Below, one piece after another: positions 22,382-32,759 of a stretch of 64,000 nt of DNA; the first letter of the stretch is position 1, and the number at the start of each line of letters is the position of its first letter. The translations under genes were made by a program, and so were the position numbers. The notes beneath the pieces are model-generated. The model did not search any database, was not told the origin of the DNA, and worked only from the letters and a program-made list of their open reading frames with translations. Source of the DNA: Varroa destructor (taxonomy: Eukaryota > Arthropoda > Arachnida > Mesostigmata > Varroidae); contig NW_019211460.1 of assembly GCF_002443255.2 (NCBI RefSeq), positions 32,533,497 through 32,597,496 of the forward strand. The letters are read 5' to 3'.

Positions 22382-22437
22382 CTGGTTTGTACGAGTGCGT
22401 GGCGCTCGCGATCATTCGCCAGTTGTCGAAGAGCTTT
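22382..22437 (-). CDS. candidate 56-base exon, charged helix
   Basis: Acceptor catccttcaatag and strong donor ACCAG|GTGAGT on the minus strand. It encodes KALRQLANDRERHALVQT, a strongly charged helical segment, in phase 0, matching the phase-0 end of the exon at 24340-24456. A competing reading exists on the plus strand: a very strong acceptor (tttttgcttttgcag, AG at 22328-22329) opens 41 codons beginning KLASKIDRSHKLHNKN and ending at a TGA (22453-22455). Both readings cannot be the main one. The minus reading has two splice sites and a phase partner. Confidence 0.32.
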
Positions 22438-22919
22438 CTATTGAAGGATGACTGATTTAGCTTCTACAAAGAGGTTAATATAGAAAGAGCTAGAACTAGA
22501 GAAGGGTTATGTCGATAAATTTAATAGGTCGAACAAATTCAAATTCTGTTCTAAAAAAATGAAGATCACTCGATAGCCTACCTGTAAGCCAGTTATTCAC
22601 CAAATAAAACTTAAGTTACTTGACAGTAACTGTATAATAGTTACATAATATCAAATGCCAATACTCGAGTGTATAAATAGCTCAATGGAATAACATATGC
22701 TCAGCAGGCCGTTGATCGCACCCCCAAATCATAGCAGACAGTTTACAAAGGTAAAGAGCAAATAACAGAGATTATGTTGGCAATACGCCACTCATGGTTT
22801 TGTCGTAAAGGGACCAATACGAAAGTTTCGGAAGCACCCACGTCTGCGATCGTTTAATCATGCTGCCTTATCCTCGTCGTTAGCCGCTTCGTGGAATGTT
22901 TATTGAATATAAACAACGT

Positions 22920-23040
22920 GAACAGTGAGTCGTTGCTACAAAGCAGGGAATCAAACCCACTTGTAAATCCTATAGCGCGTACCAAAGCGGTTCTATGCAG
23001 GAAACGCCACTGACCAGACGAGCATGATGCTGTTGAGGAG
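22920..23040 (-). repeat. tRNA-derived SINE copy
   Basis: On the minus strand an A-box-like TGGTCAGTGGCG is followed at tRNA-like distance by a B-box, GGTTTGATTCC (complement of 22947-22957), and by the segment CGCTATAGGATT, close to CGTTATAGGATT in the copy at 30.3 kb. This layout is that of a tRNA-derived SINE head. Flanking direct repeats were not resolved. Confidence 0.5.
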
Positions 23041-23049
23041 ATTGGTTCA

Positions 23050-24339
23050 CTTGGTCCTGTAGGACTAAAGGCATGGGGGCGGCATAAAGCGACATCAGTC
23101 CATCTGCTAGCTCTGTCATTTACGCTAGAAAACATTGTATAGTACACAGCATTCGAAACGAAACGATCAGCTGCCGATGCACACTAGGAAAATAGATCAG
23201 CATTGTGGCTATAAGGAACAGAGGGGAGGTAGGGAAAAGGAGAACTAAGGAATTCCTTGCGGCAAGGCAAGATGAAGTTAGTTTTCATTCAAATATTAGA
23301 TATACCATCTGAAAGGGAGCGCGCCACGACCTGGTCGCCCCAAAGTGGATAGGCAAATACTTCGGCGTCATACAGACAGAAGACAGGATAGCCACGCAGT
23401 TAATCGCCCATCGTCTTCTTTGCCGTACCAAACTCGGTGAGAACACCACTAAAAAAGGAGAAAATTGGGCTGGCACGCTATCCACCGCTAATGGGTCCTA
23501 CTCCCTATTAGGGATACAGTATATGACTGAGTCTACAAAAAAGTATCTTTATTGTTCCGACCAAATGCGTCAACAAGGACATAACCCGCTCTGCCAACAA
23601 CAATAGCTGTGGCTTGTAGCAAGTAGCATATCGGCGTGTCGAACGCAAAACGTTTACACAAGATATGGGTTATTACGCGATATCTACACACTTACCAATT
23701 GACAACAAAAGTATACAGGCAGCTGATGGCATGTGCACGAACCGGAAATGCCAAACGCACAGACATGATTTCGACTCCCCAGGCCGAGTACCCTAACCGA
23801 CATGATCCAATTGCCGCTTCACTGGTTGTTACATATTGTTATCTATTGAAGAGACACTCAGATTTCACGAAAAGAAAATAGGCCTCATGAGCATTTGAGA
23901 AATGGGAACCTAGATCTATGCTTTCAGCGACAGAGTATCTGTAGTTACTGAATCGTAATAGTTTATGAGCGATCGTCCATCAATGAACGCGACAGTCTGC
24001 AGGTGACATGTGCTATTCCTTTGATACATCATCGTATGGCAGAACATAGTCCCAGCGTGGAATCAGAAATTAACCATATAAACCAGCGTACGATATTTAG
24101 AGAAAATCCGGATGATAAATGTTTTTTGTCCGGACGTTTCTTTTTCGAAGGGCACAGAGCGTAAGATAGAAGAGAATGTACATTTAAAAAAAAATGGTGT
24201 CCTTATGAATCTATACGCGCGAGCTGTCGTAGAGCTTTTTAACCTAATTTTCAATCATCCAACTAAACTTTAATTATATATATTTCGTTTATTGCTTTAA
24301 ACTTTTACATTTTTTCAGTACTCTATCTTGCCGACTTAC
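23050..24339. other. noncoding, with another possible SINE remnant
   Basis: No supported gene. Around 23730-23815 the minus strand has a tRNA-like D-arm (GTCGGTTAGGGTACTC) that could be a further SINE-type remnant, but no B-box is intact. The minus-strand donor-like site at 23688-23693 (AATTG|GTAAGT) has no convincing exon. Confidence 0.3.
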
Positions 24340-24456
24340 CCCATTTGATCTTCTGGACAGGTAGAAGTTTGCCGCACCACTAAGCGTGCGTAGAAGATGA
24401 ACTGCTGATCTTAGGCTTTTGTCGGCAGGGGCCAAACGGAATCCACAATATGATAA
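24340..24456 (-). CDS. candidate internal exon, unknown protein
   Basis: Acceptor (ggttaaatttcaag) and a strong donor (AATGGG|GTAAGT). The 117 bases are 39 open codons, phase 0 at both ends, encoding RLAPADKSLRSAVHLLRTLS and continuing with GAANFYLSRRSNG. Composition and codon use are gene-like within an otherwise AT-rich setting. It would splice in phase to the exon at 22437-22382. Upstream, the exon at 25450-25219 ends in phase 1, so if they belong together at least one small exon is missing. No family is recognised. Confidence 0.36.
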
Positions 24457-25218
24457 CTTGAAATTTAACCAAATATTAAATAAACAAAACCGCACAGAGT
24501 TACAAGCGCGGCGAATAGCACAATATCGATGTCACACCAGAAGCCACAAGCTCATCTGAATCCACAGCTTTCCTCTAAGTTTAAAATAGCTGATCAACAG
24601 CATCGCAGTGTAAGACATCCAAAAGTGCTCAGTAAGCCTCTTATTTAGTAAAACCTATTTATATTCCATTCTTTCGTATTACAATGTTTAGCGCATAAAA
24701 AGTATAATTATAATTAAAACAGGTTCTAAGTATATATATATTTTGCGTTTAGCGTATTAATTATTCTAACAGTCGCATTCTGAACCTCTCCTTTCCGGGG
24801 GGGGGTCCGTATATCATACACTCAGGTTGTTGCCCACACGATTTTAAAATAGCCTCTAGTTTTGTCGATGATATTTAAAACTCGTCTTTCCATCCCCGTT
24901 TTCGTTAAACGACGTGTACGCTACTGTCTTCCGTTCCTTCTAACATGCTCAAAACCAGCGACAGTCAGAGACTGCCTAAGGGGGACGACGCTCGATCATG
25001 CAAAACCCATCTGCAGCTATCATTTCGTTTGTTACGGTGTCCTTTCATATATCACGGTATCCGTGCCACTCACATCATAACTATTACATATTGGTATTTA
25101 TCTACTACAGCTGCAGTAACTGGCGTTAGTTTTGCACGAACGCACGAGAGCCAAGGGCAAACGGAAGCTGAAGTTTATAGGGAGACAGGGAAAGATTTCG
25201 AGTTGTGGCTGTACTCAC

Positions 25219-25450
25219 AACAGTCGTGTAATAGTAGTGCTTGTAGCAGTATCTCTTCCAAGCAGGAGTTGCTGTTCTGTGTCTGCGGATCGCTTTGGTG
25301 GCGCAACGACGAGGAGGCAACCCCTCCGGTCAAGGCTAAGCGTGCGCGACTCCTGCGCGGTCTGGGCTCTGCTTGTATCGGTTCCTCAACAGTCTCGGCT
25401 TCCACCAGCCTTCGGTCGTTGGGTTCGGGTAAGATGAGTCTCATATGGGT
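25219..25450 (-). CDS. candidate internal exon, low-complexity charged region
   Basis: A very good acceptor (tctctactatcccgtacag) and donor (GACTGTT|GTGAGT) bound 232 open bases. The product begins THMRLILPEPNDRRLVEAET and runs through an acidic/Pro segment, a basic stretch (RPRRSRARLALTGG), a Ser/Gln/Asn-rich part and a Leu-rich helix (EEILLQALLLHDCC). This is typical of a disordered regulatory region ending in a helix. It starts in phase 0, matching the end of the exon at 27212-27101. The GC-rich setting lengthens chance frames, but the paired sites and phase match argue for a real exon. Confidence 0.36.
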
Positions 25451-25459
25451 CTGTACGGG

Positions 25460-27090
25460 ATAGTAGAGAGACTTGGATAAGCGAGTCACTTCTCCCGACC
25501 AACCGCTCCCATCATCCTCGGTGGTCGCTCCCTTCGAGTGGCCACTTATGGGGGCCACTAAGACGGGATAAGGGGCGGGGTTGCTTGACAAATGGGGCCA
25601 CTTATTGCCACCGCCCAGCAATGGAATGGGAAACGCTGACCGAAACCGACGGCTACGGTAGCTCCCCAGAGTCGCAGGAAGAGCCGGCGAAGCCCGAGAC
25701 ACGGAGCCACGGAAGGCGCCCAGCGCAAGTTAGAGTTAGGGGAGTGGTCGAAGGGAGGACAAGGGGGATATTTCAGCGAGGTTGCTTGCCGCCAACTGTG
25801 TAGATTCGCTATTTCCTGCCGCTGGGTCGCGCAAGTTTGCCGCACCAGCGCGTCGTAGCTCGCAAGCTATACTCATAGTTTGGAGTAACCAAAACCAAGG
25901 CCCTCCAAAGAGGAGCTGCAGCAGCAGCGAATTTCTGCCGTTCATGAGGACAGTAGAGTCAGTTGTCTGCCGTGAAGTCAGGCAGCTGCGGCAATAAGGC
26001 AGGAGGCAAGTAACTATCGGACAAACGGGTAGTCAACACCCTGCGCAGTTTAGTAAGTCCGAGTCTTGAGCGAGTTGCACTCGAAGGACCTTTAGTGGAA
26101 GAAATTGTTGCTGGACTAAACAAAGTATGGAACAGAAGACCCGTACGCTGTAGAGCTTCGATGTTGTGCAAGTGTGCTGACCATCTCTTGTCATGACTAG
26201 CATTGCTCCTTTCCACGATGATTACAAGTTGCTAGCTCGACATCATCGTCATCGTTGTTCTTGCTAACAGCTTCGTCTTAGCCGTCATGGACAAAATGAG
26301 CATTGGAAAGCAAGCTGACTGCCTTACTTACTGGTTGGACCAAATGGCAAACGGCTAAGGAGATGAGGCCACGAAGACGGATCGTACAGAAACAGGCTCA
26401 CACGGGAAGACTTGTCAAGGGGACAAAGGATGCGCCAGAAGAGGCCTAGCGAGTCACTAAAGCAATCGCTACACATCAACTTCGTCGTTAGGTGCTGCTG
26501 TTACCATTGATGAGAATGCAAGTGGGAAAGATAACTAGCTTAGACATATGGGCTAAGTAAAACCTATCGTTCTTATGAACCTAAACCGTGAAACACTAGA
26601 AAGCTACAAAAAAAAATATTAACTAAATGTATGTACCTTTGCCCTGATATATATATATATAGGGCGAATTGGTAGTAGTACATACATATAGAGAAAAACA
26701 CCAAAAGAATACATCAGTAAGCGGAAGAGAGACAAGACTATTTAACTTCAAAGTCTTAGACTTCTTGAGGTGTCTTAGCTATACTGGCACGTGAATCATG
26801 CTCAACTGCGCTGCGTGTACACACAGATCTTTTAGAAACTGAATACATTAATCTGTCCCTTTTCATCGGTCTTTCTGCATTTAGTTAATTCGGTCGTCAC
26901 CTGCGCTTCGTACTAAACGAGTTCGCCTTGTAGCCAACGTGGCAGCTCATCCTCGGCTTGCCCTTTTGTCGGCGACTGAGCGTAGAAGGGAGCTTTTTTT
27001 TAAACTAAATCCCAAATTTAATCAGAGTTCTAAGATGTGATGCGGCCCCGGTGGCTGCAACGAAGACGACTTCGAGAAAAAAGCAGGTGA
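25460..27090. other. intron-like stretch between minus-strand exon candidates
   Basis: GC-rich at first (to about 26.1 kb), then AT-rich. It contains the AT-rich inverted repeat at 26641-26665. No other supported exon was found. Confidence 0.3.
26641..26665. repeat. AT dinucleotide run capped by GCCCT/AGGGC inverted repeat
   Basis: GCCCT and AGGGC flank (AT)n. The whole 25 bases are nearly self-complementary and could form a cruciform. Confidence 0.8.
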
Positions 27091-27100
27091 TGCTGCTTAC

Positions 27101-27212
27101 CCGTACGGTTGCTGTTGCTACAGCTGCTTCTGCCGCTGACGGCAAGCCACGAAACCGGAATTGGCACCGCTGCCATTCCGAGTATGTTCGCTTCTCGCCC
27201 CTTTCGCAGCTG
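27101..27212 (-). CDS. candidate internal exon, unknown protein
   Basis: Acceptor after a long pyrimidine tract (ctcgtgtcctggtccag) and strong donor (CGTACGG|GTAAGC). The frame encodes SCERGEKRTYSEWQRCQFRF, then GLPSAAEAAVATATVR, ending in phase 0. The product is basic with an Ala-rich end. It joins in phase with the exon at 25450-25219. The opposite strand also has open frames, so strand choice rests on the splice sites. No family is recognised. Confidence 0.34.
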
Positions 27213-27417
27213 CTGGACCAGGACACGAGAAGGAGGACGATTTCATAAAATTGTACGCAGGACACCCACGGACTCGAATCCTTTCTCCTTCTCTCTCCGT
27301 TCTCGATTGTGTGTAATCCCTTTGCACAAAGGTTTCCGCCCCTCCTATCTCGTTTTTCCTGCGTTTCCTCGGATAACGCTTTTCTTCTGTACGGCCATAC
27401 CTGCCAACTTTTTCTTC

Positions 27418-27619
27418 ATGGCCCTTACTCATGGTCGCGAGGCCAGGCGTGCAAATGAAGAAAAAGGACGAAAGTTGTCGTCGTTGTCAACGGTGAAAAA
27501 CGCTACGGCGAAAATGCGTTCGTCCGCCAACCAGCCCAGTCCGCGCTGTTGCCGCGCAAAAGAAGAGATTTCGTCAGCGTCTAGGAGTACTCTATTGAGC
27601 AAATCTGGTCAAGAAGAAG
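27418..27619 (+). CDS. candidate first coding exon on the plus strand
   Basis: An ATG in a reasonable context (tcttcATGGCC) opens MALTHGREARRANEEKGRKL and continues Ser/Lys-rich to a donor GAAGAAG|GTAACG. The codon pattern is GC3-rich and the product looks like a basic, disordered N-terminus. It lies in a CpG-dense patch, as a promoter-proximal exon would. The next exon is not identified. Confidence 0.22.
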
Positions 27620-27899
27620 GTAACGGGGCTTCGACCAAATGCATCGGCCGGTGTTACGTTTCAGCCTGAAGAGGACTACGATGGCAGTAGAGGGCTCGGG
27701 TAGGCGTTTCACTGTCGTCTGACTTGAGAGACGACCCTTGCCGACGCGAGAGGCTCTACAACATGCGTCGACGAAGACTGCTTTATCGAACGGTCGTTCT
27801 TCCGTCAACAGGCAGCACCGTAGCGCACCCTTGAGGAAACCCTGCAAGGTGAACCCGAATAGTCCTGCAACGCTTCTCCTCAAGCGAGCCTAGGATTGT

Positions 27900-30260
27900 A
27901 TTAAGCCTGTTGTCATCCTATTTTCTATTGGTGTGAATCCCTGAGCTGTCTAAAGAAAGGAGTGTCGACCTATCTAATATAAGGAAGTTAATCAAGCTTT
28001 TTCCAGGAGAGAAAATCATTAAAGAAGTGTCACGTTTGTATTATAGATATATTTCATTGTGTAAATCAATAAGGTGTTACATTTGCCAAAAGTCTAAGCC
28101 CAGTAAAAGTATGAATGGTGATGTCAAAAATCTGTGAGGCGTTTTGGAAAAAATTAGGTTCACGTTAGCGCGTTGTGACAGTAGCTAAAACCCTATTACG
28201 CCATACAGACATGCGTGATAGGCGGTGCACGATATTGTTTTAGAAAGCTTTATTAAACACTTTGATCCCTAAATAGTAGACACTGATACTTGAAATGTCA
28301 AAATAATCTCAACAGCATCGCTCTAGAAGATAGTAGTTGTGGGTATTTATCTGTAAGTTAGCCTGTCAAACTCACGATTGCCGTATACATATATATGCTT
28401 TGTCTTTGAGTTTTTCCGACGATGGCCGTACTGGCCTTGCAGCCACAGGAAATATTGGCCCACATGTTTTGATAAGTAGACCACCCACCTCTTCGAGGTC
28501 AGCCCGTCTGATTTATACCCAACGGTGTTACTTTCCATTCAAAAAAATTAAATTGCATTTTTATGTTCCTTATATACATTTGAATTTCCGTACTATCCGG
28601 TCGAGTTTGTTCTAGTGGGTACCTGTTTTTTTTTACATCATGGTCTCACGATAGGCAAGCCAAATTAATTGTGCTGTTGCATTATTATTATGCGTTCCTT
28701 ATAGAAACGAATCCGCTAACTTGACTGTCGACGCGCTATCGCCAGTTGCTCAACCGGGATTGTTCTATTATACGAATCGTTATGTGTGTCCCGCCTGCTA
28801 ATCGACAACAACGGCCAGTCGAGAAAAAAGGTCGCAGCCCGTTACGGAAGCCTTGATTCTTACTACATCTCTACGGTTGCCAGCTAAGCGTATGATCCGT
28901 GGAAGGCGACAGGGTATGGGCCCGACGAGCAACCCTCGCAGCATACGATTGAATACAACAATCGCCTTGTCCGAAACGGAAATTGGGCCCCCTCCCCACC
29001 CCGGTCGGATGAACGTGGATAACGATATCCAAACAGAGACAATCTCCCGCACACAAGGAAAAGAAAAGAAAACTGTCAGGCCCCACCCGAGTACCCCATA
29101 TTCCTCATCGGCCGAAAAGCTGCTGCCTCTGCGAAGACCTCACAAATAGTAAAAAGACGATAAGTAGGAAACGAAGCAAAGCGAAGTAAGGACACGAAAC
29201 AAAGAAGCGTACGCGCTGTGTCCAGACTGCAGGCCTTCTCCGGACTTCAATCAGACTACGTCGGCTCGTCCGCTTGCTTGGGCAGCGTGCTGGCCGAGAA
29301 GGAAATGCAAAACTAAGAAACACGCTAAAACTGGAAAATAAAGGAATACTGACGGACAGTTGTAACGGTGTTTCAGCCATTCGTCAGCCCCGTCACAGGA
29401 GAAATGTAAGAAGGAGGAGACCAGTCGAGACAACTAGCGCTCCTCTAGTAGTCAGTAATATCCGAGGATTTTAGTCTAGGCCAAGCTGAAGACGGCAAAA
29501 ACGAGTCAGAGGCCGATTCCGGGGGCGCACACAATAGCAATAATAAATAAATCAAGTAACGAGCCAATGGGGGAGAGTGAAAGAAGTTGGGGACATAGCT
29601 CGACAGAAGAGAGACAGGAGTAAAGTGTGCGTCTCGGGTGAGAGGAAGATGACGCAAAATGACGCAGTTTGCCTCTTTCTAGAGCAGGGGTATTCTGAGA
29701 GCAAGCAGGAGATGCTTTGCGTTGTGGAAGAAAGACGGAGGAGGGAAGGATGCTTGAAGGATGTGAAAGAAAAACTAAGATTCCCAAAAAGGAGACGTAG
29801 AAAAACGAGCCTGAAGGCCAGCGAGGTCGAAAGAGTTCCAGTGCTGGCCAATAACATTGAAAGAGAACGAAACATAAAAGTAGGACAATTACAGTGAAAG
29901 AGAAGATCACTCGGAAATCGGACACGCAGAAGAGTCGAGTGGGCTCAGAGCAACGGAATGGGGGTGACGCGAAAGTCGCATACAGAGGGATCATATGTGA
30001 TCCTGTAGTTGATGACCGTGATGCTTACATGGTGCTCGATATCTGAGCTATGAGACCTACGAATGCTTTAGACTCGTACACTTTAGATATCGAGTATTCG
30101 CGCGCTTTATACTAAGTCGCTGCTTACTATTGGTCAAGAATACAAACATTAATGGTTTCGAACATAACGACAAACGTAATTACGTTGTCGCATAAATGTT
30201 CTTCAAGCGTTTCAATATAATTGTATGGTCTCTCTGTTTTGTGTATCACGTCTAATATCG
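27900..30260. other. AT-rich then GC-rich stretch, no supported gene
   Basis: 27.9-28.8 kb is AT-rich and empty. 28.8-30.0 kb is CpG-dense with several overlapping frames on both strands, the longest on the minus strand at 29506-29994. The codon pattern is purine-run or pyrimidine-run driven and not convincing. It may be a promoter-like island. Confidence 0.3.
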
Positions 30261-30264
30261 GCAA

Positions 30265-30395
30265 TAGGCATTCCATCAGACGGCTCGCTCCCGGTACAAA
30301 GCAATGTGTGTCTATGCCGGGATTTGAACCAATCCTATAACGTGTTCCTAAGATTAGCAGGCAAATACGTCACCCATTAAGCCATCATTGGGAAA
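30265..30395 (-). repeat. tRNA-derived SINE copy with intact A and B boxes
   Basis: On the minus strand TGGCTTAATGG (A box) is followed 40-odd bases later by GGTTCAAATCC (B box, complement of 30320-30330), the internal RNA polymerase III promoter of a tRNA. The anticodon arm does not pair, so it is not a functional tRNA. Downstream it carries CGTCTGATGGAAT (30270-30282, complement), also found at the same relative place in the copy at 57.3 kb. That shared tail supports a SINE family over an isolated tRNA pseudogene. Confidence 0.6.
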
Positions 30396-30567
30396 TATTT
30401 ATATGAGCTGGATTATACGTTTGACCGTTTAACAAGCGGTCTAACTCACTTACAAAACACAGTCACTTTTCGAGATTTGCATCAAAAGGGATTAGGGCAT
30501 CCCTGAAAACACTCAACTCGAAATACCGTGGTGTACGGGTCGAATTAAATGCTTTGAAAGACCTCCT

Positions 30568-31032
30568 TTATCTAGGGGCCAGGCGGTAAAAGATCGACTT
30601 TCGGTTAAGAAAGAACACGGAACAATGATGTTCTTTCATTGGTTTCGGATCGGAGCTGTTGATGGTCGAATGTTGAAAAGGAGGTAACTTTAAAGTTTCA
30701 AAATGATCAGTACGAGTGGTAATAGTGGCCACGGCAAACTGAGAAGCTACGGACAACCACTGCCCAGCGTCCTGGATAAGGAACAGCGGAAAAACACGAG
30801 AGGACATCGAACAGCGGCGGGGAGGGGGGAGACAATGTCTATCGGTTGGTGACAAGGGAAATGTGATTTCCGCTAGAGGATTTTCGCGATCTGTTCTGTC
30901 TGTTTCAAAGACGGCCAACAAGACGTGGTCACCAAATTTTTCCTCAGGTTGAAATGACGATCGACGACGACAAAAAGTGAAAATCGAAATATCTAAAAAT
31001 GAAATCTGCACTGCACTACCTTCGCCTACCAA
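30568..31032 (-). CDS. open frame of 154 codons, unknown
   Basis: A minus-strand frame without an early ATG runs 154 codons to TAA. The part from about residue 25 (SSFQPEEKFGDHVLLAVFET) onward has a mixed, protein-like composition, but there are no clear splice sites and the rest is Pro/Arg-rich in a GC-rich patch. It could be an exon with unseen borders or a chance frame. No family is recognised. Confidence 0.15.
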   Translation of the reverse strand: MVGEGSAVQISFLDISIFTFCRRRSSFQPEEKFGDHVLLAVFETDRTDRENPLAEITFPLSPTDRHCLPPPRRCSMSSRVFPLFLIQDAGQWLSVASQFAVATITTRTDHFETLKLPPFQHSTINSSDPKPMKEHHCSVFFLNRKSIFYRLAPR

Positions 31033-31249
31033 AATTAGTCATCGAGGCACATACGACCTGCCGTCGCTTTAACTTTGTAAACACATTTTTTACGTCTATA
31101 CGTTTAATGCTTACAAGGGCATAGCGTGTGCCGTCTCTATGTACAAGCAATCCACTTTGTAAACGCCCGACTTGAAATTTCATATTGCGATTAGTTCGCC
31201 TATATATAGTTCTTTTCTCTGTCAAGGAGACCATACTGTTTATACACTT

Positions 31250-32660
31250 TCCGAACTAACGGCTCCATTAGTTACCCCACACCTGGGTATTTAAAGGAGA
31301 TTGTCGTTCTGTCGCGCATGTACCAGTTGAATCATCTTTACTGACTTCCTCAACCTTCCCAAGTATTTCATAAATGGGATCATGCGGATCACTAACTCCC
31401 GCACATGTAGAAATAGGGTCGGGCACGCTCTGCTGTTTTCCGCTTTAGCCGTGGCGCTTGCGCAAAGTAGCTGAGCGAAGAGGAAACATTATTACGACGG
31501 ACAAGCCAGACAGAGGAGTTATAGCAAGCATCTGAGAGAGGAAGAAAGAGCTATAGCTACTGCCAATTGTGATCTTTGACGAGGGCCTGGCCCTCTTTAC
31601 CGATCGGACGTGTGGCAGAAGAAACAGCTTTCATCAAATGGCTATTTAAGTGGCGTCAAAGCAAATCTCACATTAAATCGCTTGAAGTTTACGATACTTG
31701 GCGGATTCATGTTACGTGGACAAGAATTAATACTTAGATCATTTTGGTTATATCTAACGTAGAAAATTATAAAAACGTAACATACCACCAGTTACCGTTG
31801 AAAACTTGGATTACGTGCTGCTTAAAAGTGCCGGTAAGATGTGAATGTTTTTGGCGACAGCATGTTTGACAGGAATCTTGTATGTTTCTACTTATTAAGA
31901 TCGGATTATTATTATTAAGACGGATGAAGTGAAACGGAAGAAACAATATTTAACCGTACCTTCGAATGATTGTGCTTCACGCTTGTAGGTAATGAAGTTG
32001 CACTGAGTTGTGTGCCTTCATCGGTAGCCCAGACACTATCGTTTCCCGTCGAGCTGCATGGTTAAAACTGTCCTTTTCTCTCAAATAAATAATGATACTC
32101 TCAAAAAAAAAGAAACGAATAATAATCTATCTAGAAGCCTAAAACTTACATATGTATTATTTAATATTCGGACGTGATCCTTTTGATAGGGACGTAATGA
32201 TACGCTGGCGCGGAAGATGTGTCTTGTGAAGTCTTGAATACTTTCAGTAGTGGCAGTGGTGGAACGTTTCATAGTTTCTAGCCATAAAGAGTTCTAATGA
32301 AGATCGCAAGCGACGCTAATCCAGCATGACAAGTCAAGATTGCCGGAACTTCCGCGGGAAGTCGTACATTTTGTGAGGTCGAAGCAATGAAACAGGCGCC
32401 ATAAGCAGTACGATTTTAAGTGAGAACTGACCGGTCATTTGTCGAAATTGTAACCAATGCATTAGATCAGTCCTGATATGATTTTTCAAATAATATCCGG
32501 CGACAGATGTACGTATCCATGAGAACGATGCCGATAATGTTAAATAAGCAAATTACCCCAAGCGTTGCAATAAAAATATCAAGCTGAACACAATTAGCAT
32601 CGAATTTAAACTGGAACAATCGGCGCTAAAGGTACATTCATCCAACAAAGGAAATTTCCA
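31250..32660. other. noncoding stretch
   Basis: I see no supported gene; AT-rich apart from 31.4-31.6 kb. Confidence 0.4.
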
Positions 32661-32661
32661 G

Positions 32662-32745
32662 GAATTCTCTTGCGGCACAAGAGAGACTAGTCCGGCAGGT
32701 GGTTTGTTACAGGACGTCCATTTTATTGACCCAATTGTCTGTGTG
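32662..32745 (+). CDS. candidate 84-base exon, unknown protein
   Basis: Acceptor aaggaaatttccag and strong donor CTGTGTG|GTAAGG bound exactly 28 open codons (EFSCGTRETSPAGGLLQDVH continuing FIDPIVCV). Two cysteines suggest an extracellular segment. There are no neighbours to confirm it. Confidence 0.22.
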
Positions 32746-32759
32746 GTAAGGTTAGCAAA

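Noticed and set aside
22382..22437. bHLH basic region in the ANDRER-containing exon
   Set aside because: LANDRER recalls the 'A-N-x-R-E-R' of bHLH proteins, but the following residues lack the Arg and Asn needed for DNA contact and helix 1, and no HLH exon follows.
27109..27669. Plus-strand frame of 186 codons
   Set aside because: No ATG near its start and mixed composition; only the part from 27418 looks like a possible first exon, so that part alone is listed.
30301..30390. Functional tRNA gene on the minus strand
   Set aside because: A and B boxes are present but the anticodon and acceptor stems do not pair; the downstream tail shared with 57.3 kb indicates a SINE.
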